This document shows positions 10,536 to 20,915 of a stretch of 52,937 nt of DNA, piece after piece (the first letter of the stretch is position 1; each line of letters starts with the position of its first letter). The notes beneath the pieces are model-generated. The model did not search any database. It saw only the letters and a program-made list of their open reading frames with translations, and was not told where the DNA came from. Origin of the DNA: an uncultured bacterium (lineage in GTDB: Bacteria > Bacillota > Bacilli > Lactobacillales > Lactobacillaceae); contig CAJMLF010000014.1 of NCBI GenBank assembly GCA_905214235.1, positions 1-52,937 of the forward strand. Direction: 5' to 3'. The translations under genes and the position numbers were made by a program.

Positions 10536-11543
10536 ATGGATAATCAAGAACCACAGGAACATTTTGAACGCCGGCGCGATTACCGGCAACAAAACCAGGG
10601 CCCGCGCCATCGCGGGTGGAAGATTTTTGGAATCATTGTCTTGTTGTTGGTAGTCGTTGCTGGGATCTACGGCTTCGTTGCCTGGCACAACGTCAAGGTC
10701 ACTACCAATGACATGTACACGTCGGCGGGGGCGACCCGGCGGCGGGACGGTCAGAAGGTTTTAAAGCAGCGGCGGCCAGTGTCCATCCTGCTGCTGGGGA
10801 CGGATACCGGGGCCCTTGGCCGGTCGTACAAGGGCCGAACGGATACGATCATGCTGCTGACGATTAATCCCCAGACCAACAAGTCGGAGATTGTCAGCAT
10901 TCCCCGGGACATGAAGGTTAACCTGCCGGGCTACCCGGACGACTCGCCGGCCAAGATCAACGCGGCCTACACTTACGGTGGGGTCAAGGAAACGATCAAC
11001 GTGGTTCAAAAGCACTTCAATATCCCCGTTGACTTCTACGTCCTGGTAAACATGGGTGGCCTGAAAAAGGCGATTAATCAAGTCGGTGGGGTCACGGTCA
11101 CCTCCCCGTTGACCTTTGACTACGAAGGGAGTCACTTTGAAAAGGGGCAATCCTACCACCTGAACGGCACCCAGGCCCTACGCTTTAGCCGAATGCGGTA
11201 CGACGATCCGAATGGTGACTATGGCCGGCAGCAGCGGCAGAAGCTAATCATTAAGGCCCTTTTGAAGAAGTCGGTTTCTTACAAGACGGTCCTCAACCAG
11301 AAGTTCCTGAAGTCCATTTCAGACAACTCCAAGACTGACCTGACATTTGATGACATGCTCCAGTTGGCCCGGCACTACCGGAAGGCAACGAAGAACATTG
11401 GTCAGGACCACGCCCAGGGGAAGGGTGACGAAGAGGATGGTCAAGCCTTTGAAGTAGTTCCGCGAGACGAACAGCAACGGGTTTCGAACCTGCTTCGGAA
11501 GAGCTTAGGCCTGGAAACCGCCAACTTGGACGCGGATAACTAA
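10536..11543 (+). CDS. LytR-CpsA-Psr (LCP) family cell-wall glycopolymer transferase
   Basis: Membrane-anchored enzyme of the family that attaches teichoic acid or polysaccharide to peptidoglycan. The protein has 335 residues: a basic cytoplasmic N terminus, one membrane helix near residues 28-50, then an extracellular LCP domain with LLLGTDTGALGR, the arginine-rich RTDTIMLLTINP, SIPRDMKVNLPG and a late RFSRMRYDDPNGDYGRQQRQ. These arginines and aspartates bind the lipid pyrophosphate in known LCP proteins. Start at ATG 10536 after TTGGGGGA; an upstream in-frame ATG has no site. It sits just before a two-component system; a functional link is possible but unproven. Confidence 0.93.
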   Translation: MDNQEPQEHFERRRDYRQQNQGPRHRGWKIFGIIVLLLVVVAGIYGFVAWHNVKVTTNDMYTSAGATRRRDGQKVLKQRRPVSILLLGTDTGALGRSYKGRTDTIMLLTINPQTNKSEIVSIPRDMKVNLPGYPDDSPAKINAAYTYGGVKETINVVQKHFNIPVDFYVLVNMGGLKKAINQVGGVTVTSPLTFDYEGSHFEKGQSYHLNGTQALRFSRMRYDDPNGDYGRQQRQKLIIKALLKKSVSYKTVLNQKFLKSISDNSKTDLTFDDMLQLARHYRKATKNIGQDHAQGKGDEEDGQAFEVVPRDEQQRVSNLLRKSLGLETANLDADN

Positions 11544-11640
11544 TATTTCCTTAAAGCTGGGGCAAAATAATCGTTTTACCAAGAAAGTCAGCTATAATAT
11601 TGAACTAGAGTACTCGTAATAAATAAGGAGTGGCCATATA

Positions 11641-12330
11641 ATGAAGATTTTAGTTGTTGATGATGATAAGGAAATTGTCCAATTACTGGAGATTTACATT
11701 CGTAATGAGGGTTACGAGCCGGTTGCCGCTTACAACGGTAAGGAAGCTTTGACCAAGCTCAACACGACACCGGACATTAACCTGGTCATCTTGGATTTGA
11801 TGATGCCCGAAATGGACGGGATGGAGGTCATCAAGCAGGTCCGGAAAGACTCCGATATCCCGATCCTGGTCCTTTCCGCTAAGACGGCCGATATGGATAA
11901 GATTCAGGGCCTGATTTCCGGGGCGGACGACTACGTTACCAAGCCGTTTAACCCCCTGGAAGTAATGGCCCGGGTAAAGTCTTTGCTGCGGCGGACCCAG
12001 GGCGAGGTCACCAATGACCAACCGGACGTCTTAAACGTGGGCCCGCTGATCATCAACAAGGATTCTCACGAGGTTAAGACCATCAAGGGAGACGTTATCC
12101 AGTTGACGGCCCTCGAATTCGGGATCCTCTACCTGCTGGCCAGTCACCCGAACCGGGTCTTCTCCGCTGACGACATTTTTGAACGGGTTTGGCAACAGGA
12201 GAGTGTTGTCTCCGCCAAGACGGTCATGGTCCACGTGAGCCACTTGCGGGATAAAATCGAAGAAGCCACGAACGGTGAGAAGGTCATCCAAACCGTTTGG
12301 GGCGTTGGCTACAAGGTTGAAAACCACTAA
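11641..12330 (+). CDS. OmpR-family response regulator
   Basis: DNA-binding response regulator of 229 residues. The receiver domain (1-118) has the acidic pocket DDD near residue 9, the phosphoacceptor D52 in ILDLMMPEMDG and the switch lysine in DYVTKPFNP. The C-terminal winged helix (130-228) has the usual LTALEFGILYLLASHPNRVFS and VWGVGYKVE. Overall most like the VanR/SaeR branch. The kinase gene follows after 26 bases. A TATAAT at 11593-11598 lies upstream but lacks a clear -35. Confidence 0.93.
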   Translation: MKILVVDDDKEIVQLLEIYIRNEGYEPVAAYNGKEALTKLNTTPDINLVILDLMMPEMDGMEVIKQVRKDSDIPILVLSAKTADMDKIQGLISGADDYVTKPFNPLEVMARVKSLLRRTQGEVTNDQPDVLNVGPLIINKDSHEVKTIKGDVIQLTALEFGILYLLASHPNRVFSADDIFERVWQQESVVSAKTVMVHVSHLRDKIEEATNGEKVIQTVWGVGYKVENH

Positions 12331-12356
12331 TCTAATCACTTCCTGGGGGTAAAAGA

Positions 12357-13487
12357 GTGAAGTTAACGGGACGGGAAAAAAGTTCATTAATCTTTGAAGG
12401 GGTCGTGACCGTCATCCTGCTGGTCCTCCTCAACATGGCGATTATTACGATTATCCAGGATGTCATCCAGAGTAATCCGGGGGTGACGAACGGGATCTTC
12501 ATGATTAAGCAATCGTTACGGGTCGGCCCACTACAAACACAGATTTGGAGCTACCAGCGGATCCTAATTATCATCTTCGTAATCATCGACATTTGGGTCG
12601 TCTGGTGGCGGCTCCGGCGGCGGTACCACCTTTATCAGATGAACCACATCATCGCCGAACTCCACTACATTGCCCAGGGCCACCTGGACCACCGGATTCC
12701 CTTCCGTTTGAAGGGCAACCAACAGCACGTGATCAGCTCCGTTAACGCCCTGGTTGACAGTGCCGTTAAGTCCATGGACGACGAACGAAAGATTGAAAAG
12801 TCAAAAGACGAGCTGATTACCAACGTCAGTCACGACCTGCGGACCCCACTGACTTCCATCATCGGCTACCTGGGTTTGATTGAGGACAAGCAGTACCAAA
12901 ATGAGGAAGATATCCTGAAATACACCCATACGGCCTACGAGAAAGCCAAGCAGATGAAGAACCTGGTCGAGGACCTGTTTGAATACACGAAGGTCCAGCA
13001 GCACGGCGCCCCGGTCAACATCATGCGGGTTGACCTCAACCAGTTGCTTGAACAGCTAACGGCCAGTTTTGAGTTAGAGGCCCAGCACCGGGGAATTGAG
13101 ATCACATCAAAGGTGATTCCCAACCCGCTGATGATCGAAGCCGACCCCGAAAAACTCGGCCGGGTATTTAGCAACTTGGTTGCCAACGCCCTGAAATACG
13201 GGAATGGGGCCAGTTACATCCGCCTGGACGCCCGGCAAAAGGCTGACCATGTGGTGGTAACGGTCGCCAACGATGGGACCCCAATCCCGAAGGCGTCGGT
13301 TGACCATATCTTCGAGCGCTTTTACCGTGCCGAGGCGTCACGGTCGCGGGCAACCGGGGGTACCGGTCTGGGATTGGCAATCGTCAAAAGTATCGTCGAC
13401 TTGCACCACGGAAGTGTCCGGGTAACGTCTGATGATAATGAGACAGCCTTCATTGTCAGTCTCCCCTTAAAACAAGTGAATAAATAA
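12357..13487 (+). CDS. Sensor histidine kinase
   Basis: Membrane kinase of 376 residues that should phosphorylate the adjacent regulator. Two membrane helices (about 13-38 and 62-82) enclose a short 25-residue outside loop, so there is little room for an extracellular sensor. A HAMP-like linker follows. The phosphorylated histidine is H159 in SHDLRTPLTS; N box NLVANALKYG, F box FERFYRAEASR and G box GGTGLGLAIVKS are complete. The start is GTG after GGGGGT. The signal is unknown; the short loop suggests membrane or intracellular sensing. Confidence 0.92.
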   Translation: MKLTGREKSSLIFEGVVTVILLVLLNMAIITIIQDVIQSNPGVTNGIFMIKQSLRVGPLQTQIWSYQRILIIIFVIIDIWVVWWRLRRRYHLYQMNHIIAELHYIAQGHLDHRIPFRLKGNQQHVISSVNALVDSAVKSMDDERKIEKSKDELITNVSHDLRTPLTSIIGYLGLIEDKQYQNEEDILKYTHTAYEKAKQMKNLVEDLFEYTKVQQHGAPVNIMRVDLNQLLEQLTASFELEAQHRGIEITSKVIPNPLMIEADPEKLGRVFSNLVANALKYGNGASYIRLDARQKADHVVVTVANDGTPIPKASVDHIFERFYRAEASRSRATGGTGLGLAIVKSIVDLHHGSVRVTSDDNETAFIVSLPLKQVNK

Positions 13488-13495
13488 TAAACAAA

Positions 13496-13529
13496 AGCAG
13501 AAAATTTCCCGGGAAATTTTCTGCTTATT
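13496..13529. terminator. Terminator after the histidine kinase gene
   Basis: Palindrome (GCAGAAAATTTCCC and its complement) followed by TTATTTATATT. It closes the two-component operon. Confidence 0.85.
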
Positions 13530-13619
13530 TATATTCAAGTAATTTATTGTATGTTAGACTTAAAGGGCATTGTGTTGCCTTAATTATCAATATGTTGACA
13601 TATAATTGGAGGAAATTCT

Positions 13620-14471
13620 GTGGCTAAAGCACAAATAAATCCAGAAAAAGCACGGTGGCTGGAGGTCCTCGGAATTGCCATGCCACTATGCCTAAGCTAC
13701 ATCCCAATTGGGCTGGCTTGCGGTATTTTGTTACATGCGGCGGGGTTCAACTTTATCATGACCCTGGTTGTATCAATCGTTGTTTTCTCTGGTGGAGCCC
13801 AATTTATTTTAGCTTCATTGCTGACGATTAACGCACCACTATCATCAATATTTGTAACCTTGTTCTTCTTGGAACTACGGTATGCGTTACTGGGTTCTAG
13901 TTTATCTAAGTACATTAAAAACGAATCTCAACACCTTATCTGGCTGTTTGCGGTTTCGATGAACGACGAAAACTATGCGATCAACTACTTGAAATTTGCA
14001 ACGGATAAGAAGTGGACACCAAAGGACGCCCTGCTGGTTGAACACTACTCACTGCTTTCGTGGTCAGTGGCGAACATGGTCGGGGGCCTGATTGGGAGTA
14101 CGATTTCAATCAACCTTGAGGTGGTTGACTTTGCCTTAACGGCCCTGTTCCTGTACATGATTGTGATGCAAGTTCAAAACCACCTGACCCTGTTGATCAG
14201 CTTGCTGACGGCAGTTCTCGCGGTCTTCTTTATGGTTTTGACGCACAGCATCCTTGGGGTTGTGATTGCTACTTTGATCGCATCGTTTATTGGTTTCCTG
14301 ATTGAGAACACTGTTCGTCACCACAGCAAGGTTCCGGAAAAGAACTGGTTCTTAACGAAGATGTTCCGGCCGAAGATCACCCGGACAACGGTTGAGGACC
14401 AGCAGGAACGCAGTGAGCTGAAGAAGAATGGCCCGGTAGAACCAGGCAAGGACGAGACGGACGGTAAATAG
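13620..14471 (+). CDS. azlC: AzlC-family branched-chain amino acid exporter, large subunit
   Basis: Integral membrane protein of 283 residues with about 8 helices. It matches the AzlC family in the N-terminal PLCLSYIPIGLACGILLHAAG and the FSGGAQFILASL motif near residue 60. With AzlD it exports branched-chain amino acids or analogues in Bacillus. The C-terminal 40 residues are charged and cytoplasmic, longer than in most relatives. GTG start after TTGGAGGAAA. The azlD gene follows directly. A TATAAT at 13601-13606 is close upstream but has no convincing -35. Confidence 0.88.
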   Translation: MAKAQINPEKARWLEVLGIAMPLCLSYIPIGLACGILLHAAGFNFIMTLVVSIVVFSGGAQFILASLLTINAPLSSIFVTLFFLELRYALLGSSLSKYIKNESQHLIWLFAVSMNDENYAINYLKFATDKKWTPKDALLVEHYSLLSWSVANMVGGLIGSTISINLEVVDFALTALFLYMIVMQVQNHLTLLISLLTAVLAVFFMVLTHSILGVVIATLIASFIGFLIENTVRHHSKVPEKNWFLTKMFRPKITRTTVEDQQERSELKKNGPVEPGKDETDGK

Positions 14472-14482
14472 TGGGGATAAAG

Positions 14483-14863
14483 ATGGAACAACTACTTAGT
14501 AATGCACCGGTGTTACTGGCTGACATCGGTCACAATAAAATCTTATATCACCTGGTGGTAATTGTACTGGCCGCAATTGCGGCGTTCATTCCACGGTACT
14601 TTCCAATTCTCTTCTTCTCGACGCGGAAAATTCCGGAATGGTTTAACGAGTGGATGAAGTACGTCCCGGTGAGCTTATTCACCGCCCTGGTCGTTAAGAA
14701 CGTCTTCATCACCACCGCTGGTTATCACTTTGTGCCTTTTGGCCACGTAGAACAAATCTTTGCGGCTTTGATTGTAATGGTAATTGCCTACTTTACCCGA
14801 TCGATGTCAATCTCTGTGATTGGGGGATTAGTTGCGGTCTGGCTGTTGAGCATGGTAATTTAA
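14483..14863 (+). CDS. azlD: AzlD-family branched-chain amino acid exporter, small subunit
   Basis: Small membrane protein of 126 residues with about 4 helices, the usual partner of AzlC. Typical features are AAFIPRYFPILFFSTRKIPEW near residue 38 and KYVPVSLFTALVVKNVF. I chose ATG 14483 because GTGGGG lies about 7 bases upstream; an in-frame GTG at 14471, overlapping the azlC stop, is less well served. Translation is probably coupled to azlC. Confidence 0.87.
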   Translation: MEQLLSNAPVLLADIGHNKILYHLVVIVLAAIAAFIPRYFPILFFSTRKIPEWFNEWMKYVPVSLFTALVVKNVFITTAGYHFVPFGHVEQIFAALIVMVIAYFTRSMSISVIGGLVAVWLLSMVI

Positions 14864-14883
14864 TACTAAGGATAACGATTATG

Positions 14884-14927
14884 GGTCAGCTTTTCGATTG
14901 TAAGTCAATTGGAAGCTGACCTTTTTT
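14884..14927 (+). terminator. azlCD terminator
   Basis: Stem GGTCAGCTTTTCGATTG with its near-complement at 14905-14921 and a T6 tail. Confidence 0.88.
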
Positions 14928-15033
14928 AATGTTCGTATTTTAAAAGCTAGCATAAGCGAACATTCGGAATGGAAACGCCTTAAAATTAGGACTTGATTAG
15001 AATCAAAAATTCCCCTTGTTATTACACTAATGT

Positions 15034-15086
15034 TATGATACCTTTTAAACACCGAATTAATCCGGCTATTATTTATTTATTGTTCG
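15034..15086 (+). promoter_or_regulatory. Extended -10 promoter and PurR-type operator of the OFA transporter gene
   Basis: TGT-TATGAT (15031-15039) is an extended -10. Downstream, CGAAT (15053-15057), 24 bases, GTTCG (15082-15086) forms an inverted half-site pair with the same spacing as the operators of purC, purE and fhs. The right half and its flank (TTATTTATTGTTCGTGTTTT) are identical to the purC leader, and in both genes 28 bases separate GTTCG from the start codon. Two further half-sites (14931, 14957) and a cre-like sequence (14970-14983, 12 of 14) lie upstream. Confidence 0.65.
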
Positions 15087-15114
15087 TGTTTTTGTAGAAA
15101 AGGAGACGGGGTTA

Positions 15115-16350
15115 ATGGTAAAGACAAGGAATCGATATGGTGTGGCCCTTGCGGGAGTTGTTCTTCACTTGATGATTGGTGGCGTCTACGCCTGGAGTGT
15201 GTTTACAAAACCAATTGCGCAGCAGACGGGATGGAAGGAAACGGCGGTCTCGTTTGCCTTTAGTTTAGCAATCTTTTTCCTGGGAATGTCAGCGGCGTTC
15301 ATGGGTCGACTAGTAGAAAAGTTTGGTCCGACCGTTACGGGGACGATTTCCAGCATCTGCTACGGTAGCGGAATTGCCCTGACTGGGCTGGCGGTCCAAA
15401 GTCACCAGCTCTGGCTGCTATACCTGGCATACGGGGTTATCGGTGGCCTCGGCCTTGGTTCGGGCTACGTTACCCCGGTTTCAACCATTATTCGTTGGTT
15501 CCCGGACAAGCGGGGGCTTGCAACCGGCCTGGCAATCATGGGCTTTGGCTTTGCGGCCTTATTGACAGGGCCAGTTGCCCAACACCTGATGGCAGTTGTC
15601 GGCCTTGCTAATACTTTCTATGTGTTGGGGATCTTCTATTTTGTAGTTATGATTATTGCGGCCCAATTTATTAAAAAGCCGCGGCCCCATGAGTTACCGC
15701 AAGCAATTGCGGCAAATGCCCAACGGGTTAGCCTGACTGGCCAGGAACTGACGGCCAACCAAGCGTTAAAGACCCGGACGTTTGCTTTCCTCTGGTTCAT
15801 GTTCTTTATTAACATCACCACGGGGATTGGCCTGGTTTCGGCAGCTTCTCCAATGGCCCAGAACATGACGACGATGACTGCTGCGGCCGCCGCTGTGATG
15901 GTTGGAATCATCGGCCTCTTCAACGGATTTGGCCGGTTGGCCTGGGCAACCCTGTCCGATTATATTGGTCGCCCGTTGACCTATAGCTTAATCTTCGTGT
16001 TGGACATTGTGATGCTCTTTATCCTCTTGTTCTTTAAGACACCATTCGTCTTTGCTCTGGCCCTGTGCTTGCTGATGTCGTGCTACGGTGCTGGCTTTTC
16101 AGTAATCCCCGCCTACCTGGGGGATGTCTTTGGTACCAAGCAACTGGGCGCCATCCACGGTTACATCCTCACCGCCTGGGCGGCCGCCGGAATGGTGGGG
16201 CCCATCCTTTTGTCATACACGCATCAGGTCTTACATAATTACTACGTCACGCTGGTTGTCTTTGTAATTATTGATGTTTTGGCAATGCTCGTTTCCGTCC
16301 TGATTCAAAAGGACTTTGTTGCTCACCGGGCGGTTAAGGGAGTCGACTAG
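15115..16350 (+). CDS. OFA-family MFS transporter, possibly formate or oxalate/formate carrier
   Basis: Major facilitator of 411 residues with about 12 helices. It matches the oxalate/formate antiporter family: GGVYAWSVFTKPI in helix 1, GRLVEKFGPT in loop 2-3, GGLGLGSGYVTPVSTIIRWFPDKRGLATGLAIMGFG in the middle, and NGFGRLAWATLSDYIGR in loop 8-9. Substrates in this family vary widely (oxalate, formate, pyruvate, others), so the sequence alone does not settle it. The promoter carries a PurR-type operator shared with purC and fhs, which favours a substrate tied to purine synthesis, formate being the obvious candidate. Good site AAAAGGAG. No terminator follows; the pyr promoter starts 6 bases after the stop. 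Confidence 0.85.
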   Translation: MVKTRNRYGVALAGVVLHLMIGGVYAWSVFTKPIAQQTGWKETAVSFAFSLAIFFLGMSAAFMGRLVEKFGPTVTGTISSICYGSGIALTGLAVQSHQLWLLYLAYGVIGGLGLGSGYVTPVSTIIRWFPDKRGLATGLAIMGFGFAALLTGPVAQHLMAVVGLANTFYVLGIFYFVVMIIAAQFIKKPRPHELPQAIAANAQRVSLTGQELTANQALKTRTFAFLWFMFFINITTGIGLVSAASPMAQNMTTMTAAAAAVMVGIIGLFNGFGRLAWATLSDYIGRPLTYSLIFVLDIVMLFILLFFKTPFVFALALCLLMSCYGAGFSVIPAYLGDVFGTKQLGAIHGYILTAWAAAGMVGPILLSYTHQVLHNYYVTLVVFVIIDVLAMLVSVLIQKDFVAHRAVKGVD

Positions 16351-16355
16351 GGGTG

Positions 16356-16384
16356 TTGACTTTTGGCCCGATAGCCGTTATTAT
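16356..16384 (+). promoter_or_regulatory. pyr operon promoter
   Basis: TTGACT, 17 bases, TATTAT: near-consensus sigma-A promoter beginning 6 bases after the transporter stop codon. Transcription would start near 16391, giving a leader of about 330 bases before pyrD. Confidence 0.82.
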
Positions 16385-16400
16385 CATTACTAACAAATTT

Positions 16401-16494
16401 ACCTTTAAACTAGTCCAGAGAGGCTAAGAAGGATTTCAATTGTGCGTTACCAAAAACGGTCTTCTTAGCCCACTGCTAAGGAGGCTTTTATTTT
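16401..16494 (+). promoter_or_regulatory. PyrR-binding attenuator 1
   Basis: The sequence at 16412-16425 matches the PyrR RNA-binding consensus ARUCCNGNGAGGYU at every position. GGCTAAGAAG (16422-16431) can pair perfectly with CTTCTTAGCC (16461-16470) as antiterminator. The competing terminator is an 11-bp stem (16459-16469 with 16475-16485, two G-U pairs) followed by TTTTATTTT. PyrR with UMP would hold the anti-antiterminator and stop transcription. This is the arrangement known from Bacillus pyr leaders. Confidence 0.9.
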
Positions 16495-16593
16495 ACAGAA
16501 TTTCTCCAGCCGCCAGTAGTGGGTTCCAAGAATCGGGTGCGGAACCATCAATCAATCTAGGGTATTTTGTTGAATACGAAAACCATTTAATTG

Positions 16594-18369
<1,776 letters not shown>

Positions 18370-18370
18370 G

Positions 18371-19006
18371 ATGAGTTACGCAGAAACAGTTGCTAAGGAC
18401 CTTTTGGAAATTCACGCGGTAACCCTGAGCCCCGACAAGCCTTACACCTGGGCCAGTGGCCTGCATTCACCAATTTACACCGATAACCGGTTAACGATTT
18501 CGTACCCGGCAGTCCGGAAATCCATCTACCAGGGGATGGCTGCCCTGATTAAGGAACACTTCCCGGAAGTCGCCGTGGTTGCGGGAACCGCGACGGCGGG
18601 AATTCCGCATGCCGCCTGGGTGGCCGAAGAACTGGGGAAACCCCTGATTTACGTGCGGTCCAAGCCCAAGGACCATGGTCGCGGCAAGCAAATTGAAGGG
18701 GTCCTAAAGGCCGGTGAAAAGGTGGTCGTGATTGACGACCTGATCTCCACTGGTGGGAGCGTCCTCAACGCGGTCGCCGCGGTCAACAAGGCTGGTGCGG
18801 AGGTCATTGGCGTTGTTTCCGTCTTTACTTACCAATTACCAGCGGCGGACAAGAACTTCGCGGCGGCCGGCTTGAACTACTACTCCGTTACCAACTATCC
18901 GACCCTGGTTAACGTCGCCAAGGAAAATGGCCTGATCAGTGAAGCCCACCTTTCTTCTCTGAATGAGTGGCGACAGGATCCGGCGGCTTGGAGTGCCAAG
19001 CACTAG
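18371..19006 (+). CDS. pyrE: Orotate phosphoribosyltransferase
   Basis: Joins orotate and PRPP to form OMP. The protein has 211 residues, standard for Gram-positive PyrE. The PRPP loop is VVVIDDLISTGGSVLNA near residue 120 and the flexible loop is RSKPKDHGRGKQIEG. ATG is preceded by GGAGGAAG in the end of pyrF. Last gene of the cluster: pyrR, pyrB, pyrC and carAB, usually in the same operon in lactobacilli, are absent here. No clear terminator follows. Confidence 0.95.
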   Translation: MSYAETVAKDLLEIHAVTLSPDKPYTWASGLHSPIYTDNRLTISYPAVRKSIYQGMAALIKEHFPEVAVVAGTATAGIPHAAWVAEELGKPLIYVRSKPKDHGRGKQIEGVLKAGEKVVVIDDLISTGGSVLNAVAAVNKAGAEVIGVVSVFTYQLPAADKNFAAAGLNYYSVTNYPTLVNVAKENGLISEAHLSSLNEWRQDPAAWSAKH

Positions 19007-19062
19007 GCAAAGGATTTTTTTGAAAGTCTGTTATAATACTTACAGAAAGTGAGTGATTATTA

Positions 19063-19728
19063 ATGGATAAGGAAGGAATTCGCCAACACGTTCTGGAGAC
19101 GGCTAACCGACGTTACGCAACCAAAAAGTACGACCCGCAGCGGTACATTTCTCCGGAAGACTGGCACACCATCTTAGAAGTGGGCCGGCTTTCACCTAGT
19201 TCCTTTGGTTATGAGCCTTGGAAGTTTATCCTGATTAATTCCCCGCAGGTTAAGAAGGACATTCGGCCCTTCGCCTGGGGAGCGGCTAATAGTCTCGACG
19301 GGGCCGACAAGTTACTGCTGATCCGGGCACGGACAGACGTGACCTACGACAGCGACTATGTTCGTCACCTGGTGTCTGACGTTAAGCACCACCAATACTC
19401 ACCAGATTCAAAGCCTTCCCAGGCCTTCAAGCACTTCCAGGAAAACGACCTGGGGATTAAGAATGACCAGGAGCTCTTTGATTGGGCCAGCAAGCAGACC
19501 TACATTGCAATGGCAAACATGATGACGACAGCAACCGAGCTCGGTATTGACTCCTGTCCGATTGAGGGCTTCAACTACGCGAAGATGAACGAATACCTAA
19601 GCAAGCGGGGAATTATCGACCCGCAGCACTGGCGCGTTTCGGTAATGGTCAGCTTCGGTTACCGCGACCAGTCAATCAAGCCTAAGGTTCGGCAACCGCT
19701 GACGGCAATTTACGAAGAATTAAAGTAG
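19063..19728 (+). CDS. NAD(P)H-dependent nitroreductase family flavoprotein
   Basis: FMN oxidoreductase of 221 residues of the NfsB/nitroreductase fold, cytoplasmic, probably dimeric. Typical features: RYATKKYDPQR with the FMN-binding RxxxKxY near residue 13, the LSPSSFGYEPWKF substrate segment, and EGFNYAKMNEYL plus SVMVSFGYRD near the C terminus. The physiological substrate (quinones, flavins, nitroaromatics) cannot be deduced. An extended -10 TGT-TATAAT (19029-19037) lies 25 bases before the start, so it is probably transcribed alone. Confidence 0.9.
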   Translation: MDKEGIRQHVLETANRRYATKKYDPQRYISPEDWHTILEVGRLSPSSFGYEPWKFILINSPQVKKDIRPFAWGAANSLDGADKLLLIRARTDVTYDSDYVRHLVSDVKHHQYSPDSKPSQAFKHFQENDLGIKNDQELFDWASKQTYIAMANMMTTATELGIDSCPIEGFNYAKMNEYLSKRGIIDPQHWRVSVMVSFGYRDQSIKPKVRQPLTAIYEELK

Positions 19729-19734
19729 AAATGA

Positions 19735-19786
19735 ATAAAGCCCGTAAATCCGGCATTTAATTGCTGAATTTACGGGCTTATTTCTT
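19735..19786. terminator. Terminator after the nitroreductase gene
   Basis: Stem AAGCCCGTAAAT...CGGCA with its complement (one bulge), tail TTATTTCTT. Confidence 0.88.
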
Positions 19787-19889
19787 GGCCATTTTACAGA
19801 AACGGTTGACATTCACCGTCGTAACGATTAAAGTATCATTAAAATATTATTAGAAACATGGAAAGAATATTAGAGAGAAGCGGATAAGT

Positions 19890-20834
19890 ATGACACGAAA
19901 AGTTGGTGTGATTGGCCAAGGGCACGTTGGTGAGACCCTGGCGAATAATCTGTTGGTGACCGGGACCGTGGATAAGCTAGTCCTAATTGATACAAACGAA
20001 AAGAAACTGAACGCGAACGTAACTGACTTCGAGGACGCAGCGGCGAACCTGCCGACCCACACAAAGGTCCTTCGTAATGATTACGGGGCCCTGAGTGATG
20101 CCGACGTGGTAGTGATCGCGGTTGGCGATATTGGCATCCAAAATGACGATGTCAAGCATGACCGCTTCATGGAACTAAAGGTGAACAGCCACGCTGCCAA
20201 GGAAGTCGGGACCAAACTGAAGGAGGTCGGTTTCAACGGTGTCCTGGTTTCAATCAGTAATCCCTGCGACGTCATTGCGGCTCTCTTCCAAAAGTACACC
20301 GGTCTGCCAAAGAACCAGGTGATTGGGACTGGGACCCTGCTTGACACCGCCCGCCTCCACAAGGTTGTTGGTCAGGCCCTAAACGTTGATCCCCGTTCGG
20401 TAACCGGCTACGCACTGGGCGAACACGGCAACTCCCAGTTTGCGGCATGGTCACAGGTCCGTGTCCTCGGTCAAAACATTACCGACCTCGCTGCCGCCAG
20501 TGATGACCTGGACTTAGACGCCCTTGCCGAAGCCACCAAGGCCGGCGGTTACACCGTTTTCCACGGCAAGCTTTACACCAACTTCGGGATTGCGGCGGCC
20601 GCTCTCCGGTTGGTTACCGCCATCCTTAACGATGCCAACATTGAGCTGCCGTGCTCCAACTTCCGTGAGGAGTACGGGACCTACTGCGGCTACCCTGCTA
20701 TCATTGGCAACGGTGGGGTGGTCAAGCAACTGCAGCTGAACTTGACGCCCGATGAGGAAAAGAAGTTAGCCAAGTCAGCAAACTACATTCGGACTCGCTT
20801 TGACGAGACTGCCCAAAAGTTAGCAGCGGAATAA
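19890..20834 (+). CDS. L-2-hydroxyisocaproate dehydrogenase-type lactate dehydrogenase
   Basis: NAD-dependent reduction of 2-oxo acids to L-2-hydroxy acids. The protein has 314 residues. The Rossmann start is KVGVIGQGHVGETLANNL; ISNPCDV, TGTLLDTARLHKVVG and the catalytic histidine region LGEHGNSQFAAWS are typical. The closest recalled relative is the L-HicDH of heterofermentative lactobacilli, which accepts branched-chain keto acids, rather than glycolytic L-LDH (no LDH-type fructose-bisphosphate site or DxxTxR loop is evident). TTGACA lies upstream at 19806 without a good -10. Monocistronic. Confidence 0.87.
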   Translation: MTRKVGVIGQGHVGETLANNLLVTGTVDKLVLIDTNEKKLNANVTDFEDAAANLPTHTKVLRNDYGALSDADVVVIAVGDIGIQNDDVKHDRFMELKVNSHAAKEVGTKLKEVGFNGVLVSISNPCDVIAALFQKYTGLPKNQVIGTGTLLDTARLHKVVGQALNVDPRSVTGYALGEHGNSQFAAWSQVRVLGQNITDLAAASDDLDLDALAEATKAGGYTVFHGKLYTNFGIAAAALRLVTAILNDANIELPCSNFREEYGTYCGYPAIIGNGGVVKQLQLNLTPDEEKKLAKSANYIRTRFDETAQKLAAE

Positions 20835-20858
20835 GCAGGAACACCACTCCTGATAATA

Positions 20859-20904
20859 AAAAAGCTGGAAGAAAGGCACTTGGATGCTTTTCTTCCAGCT
20901 TTTT
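20859..20904. terminator. Shared bidirectional terminator between the dehydrogenase gene and cfa
   Basis: 16-bp stem AAAAAGCTGGAAGAAA and its complement, A-rich and T-rich flanks; serves both convergent genes. Confidence 0.9.
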
Positions 20905-20915
20905 AACTTTAACTC

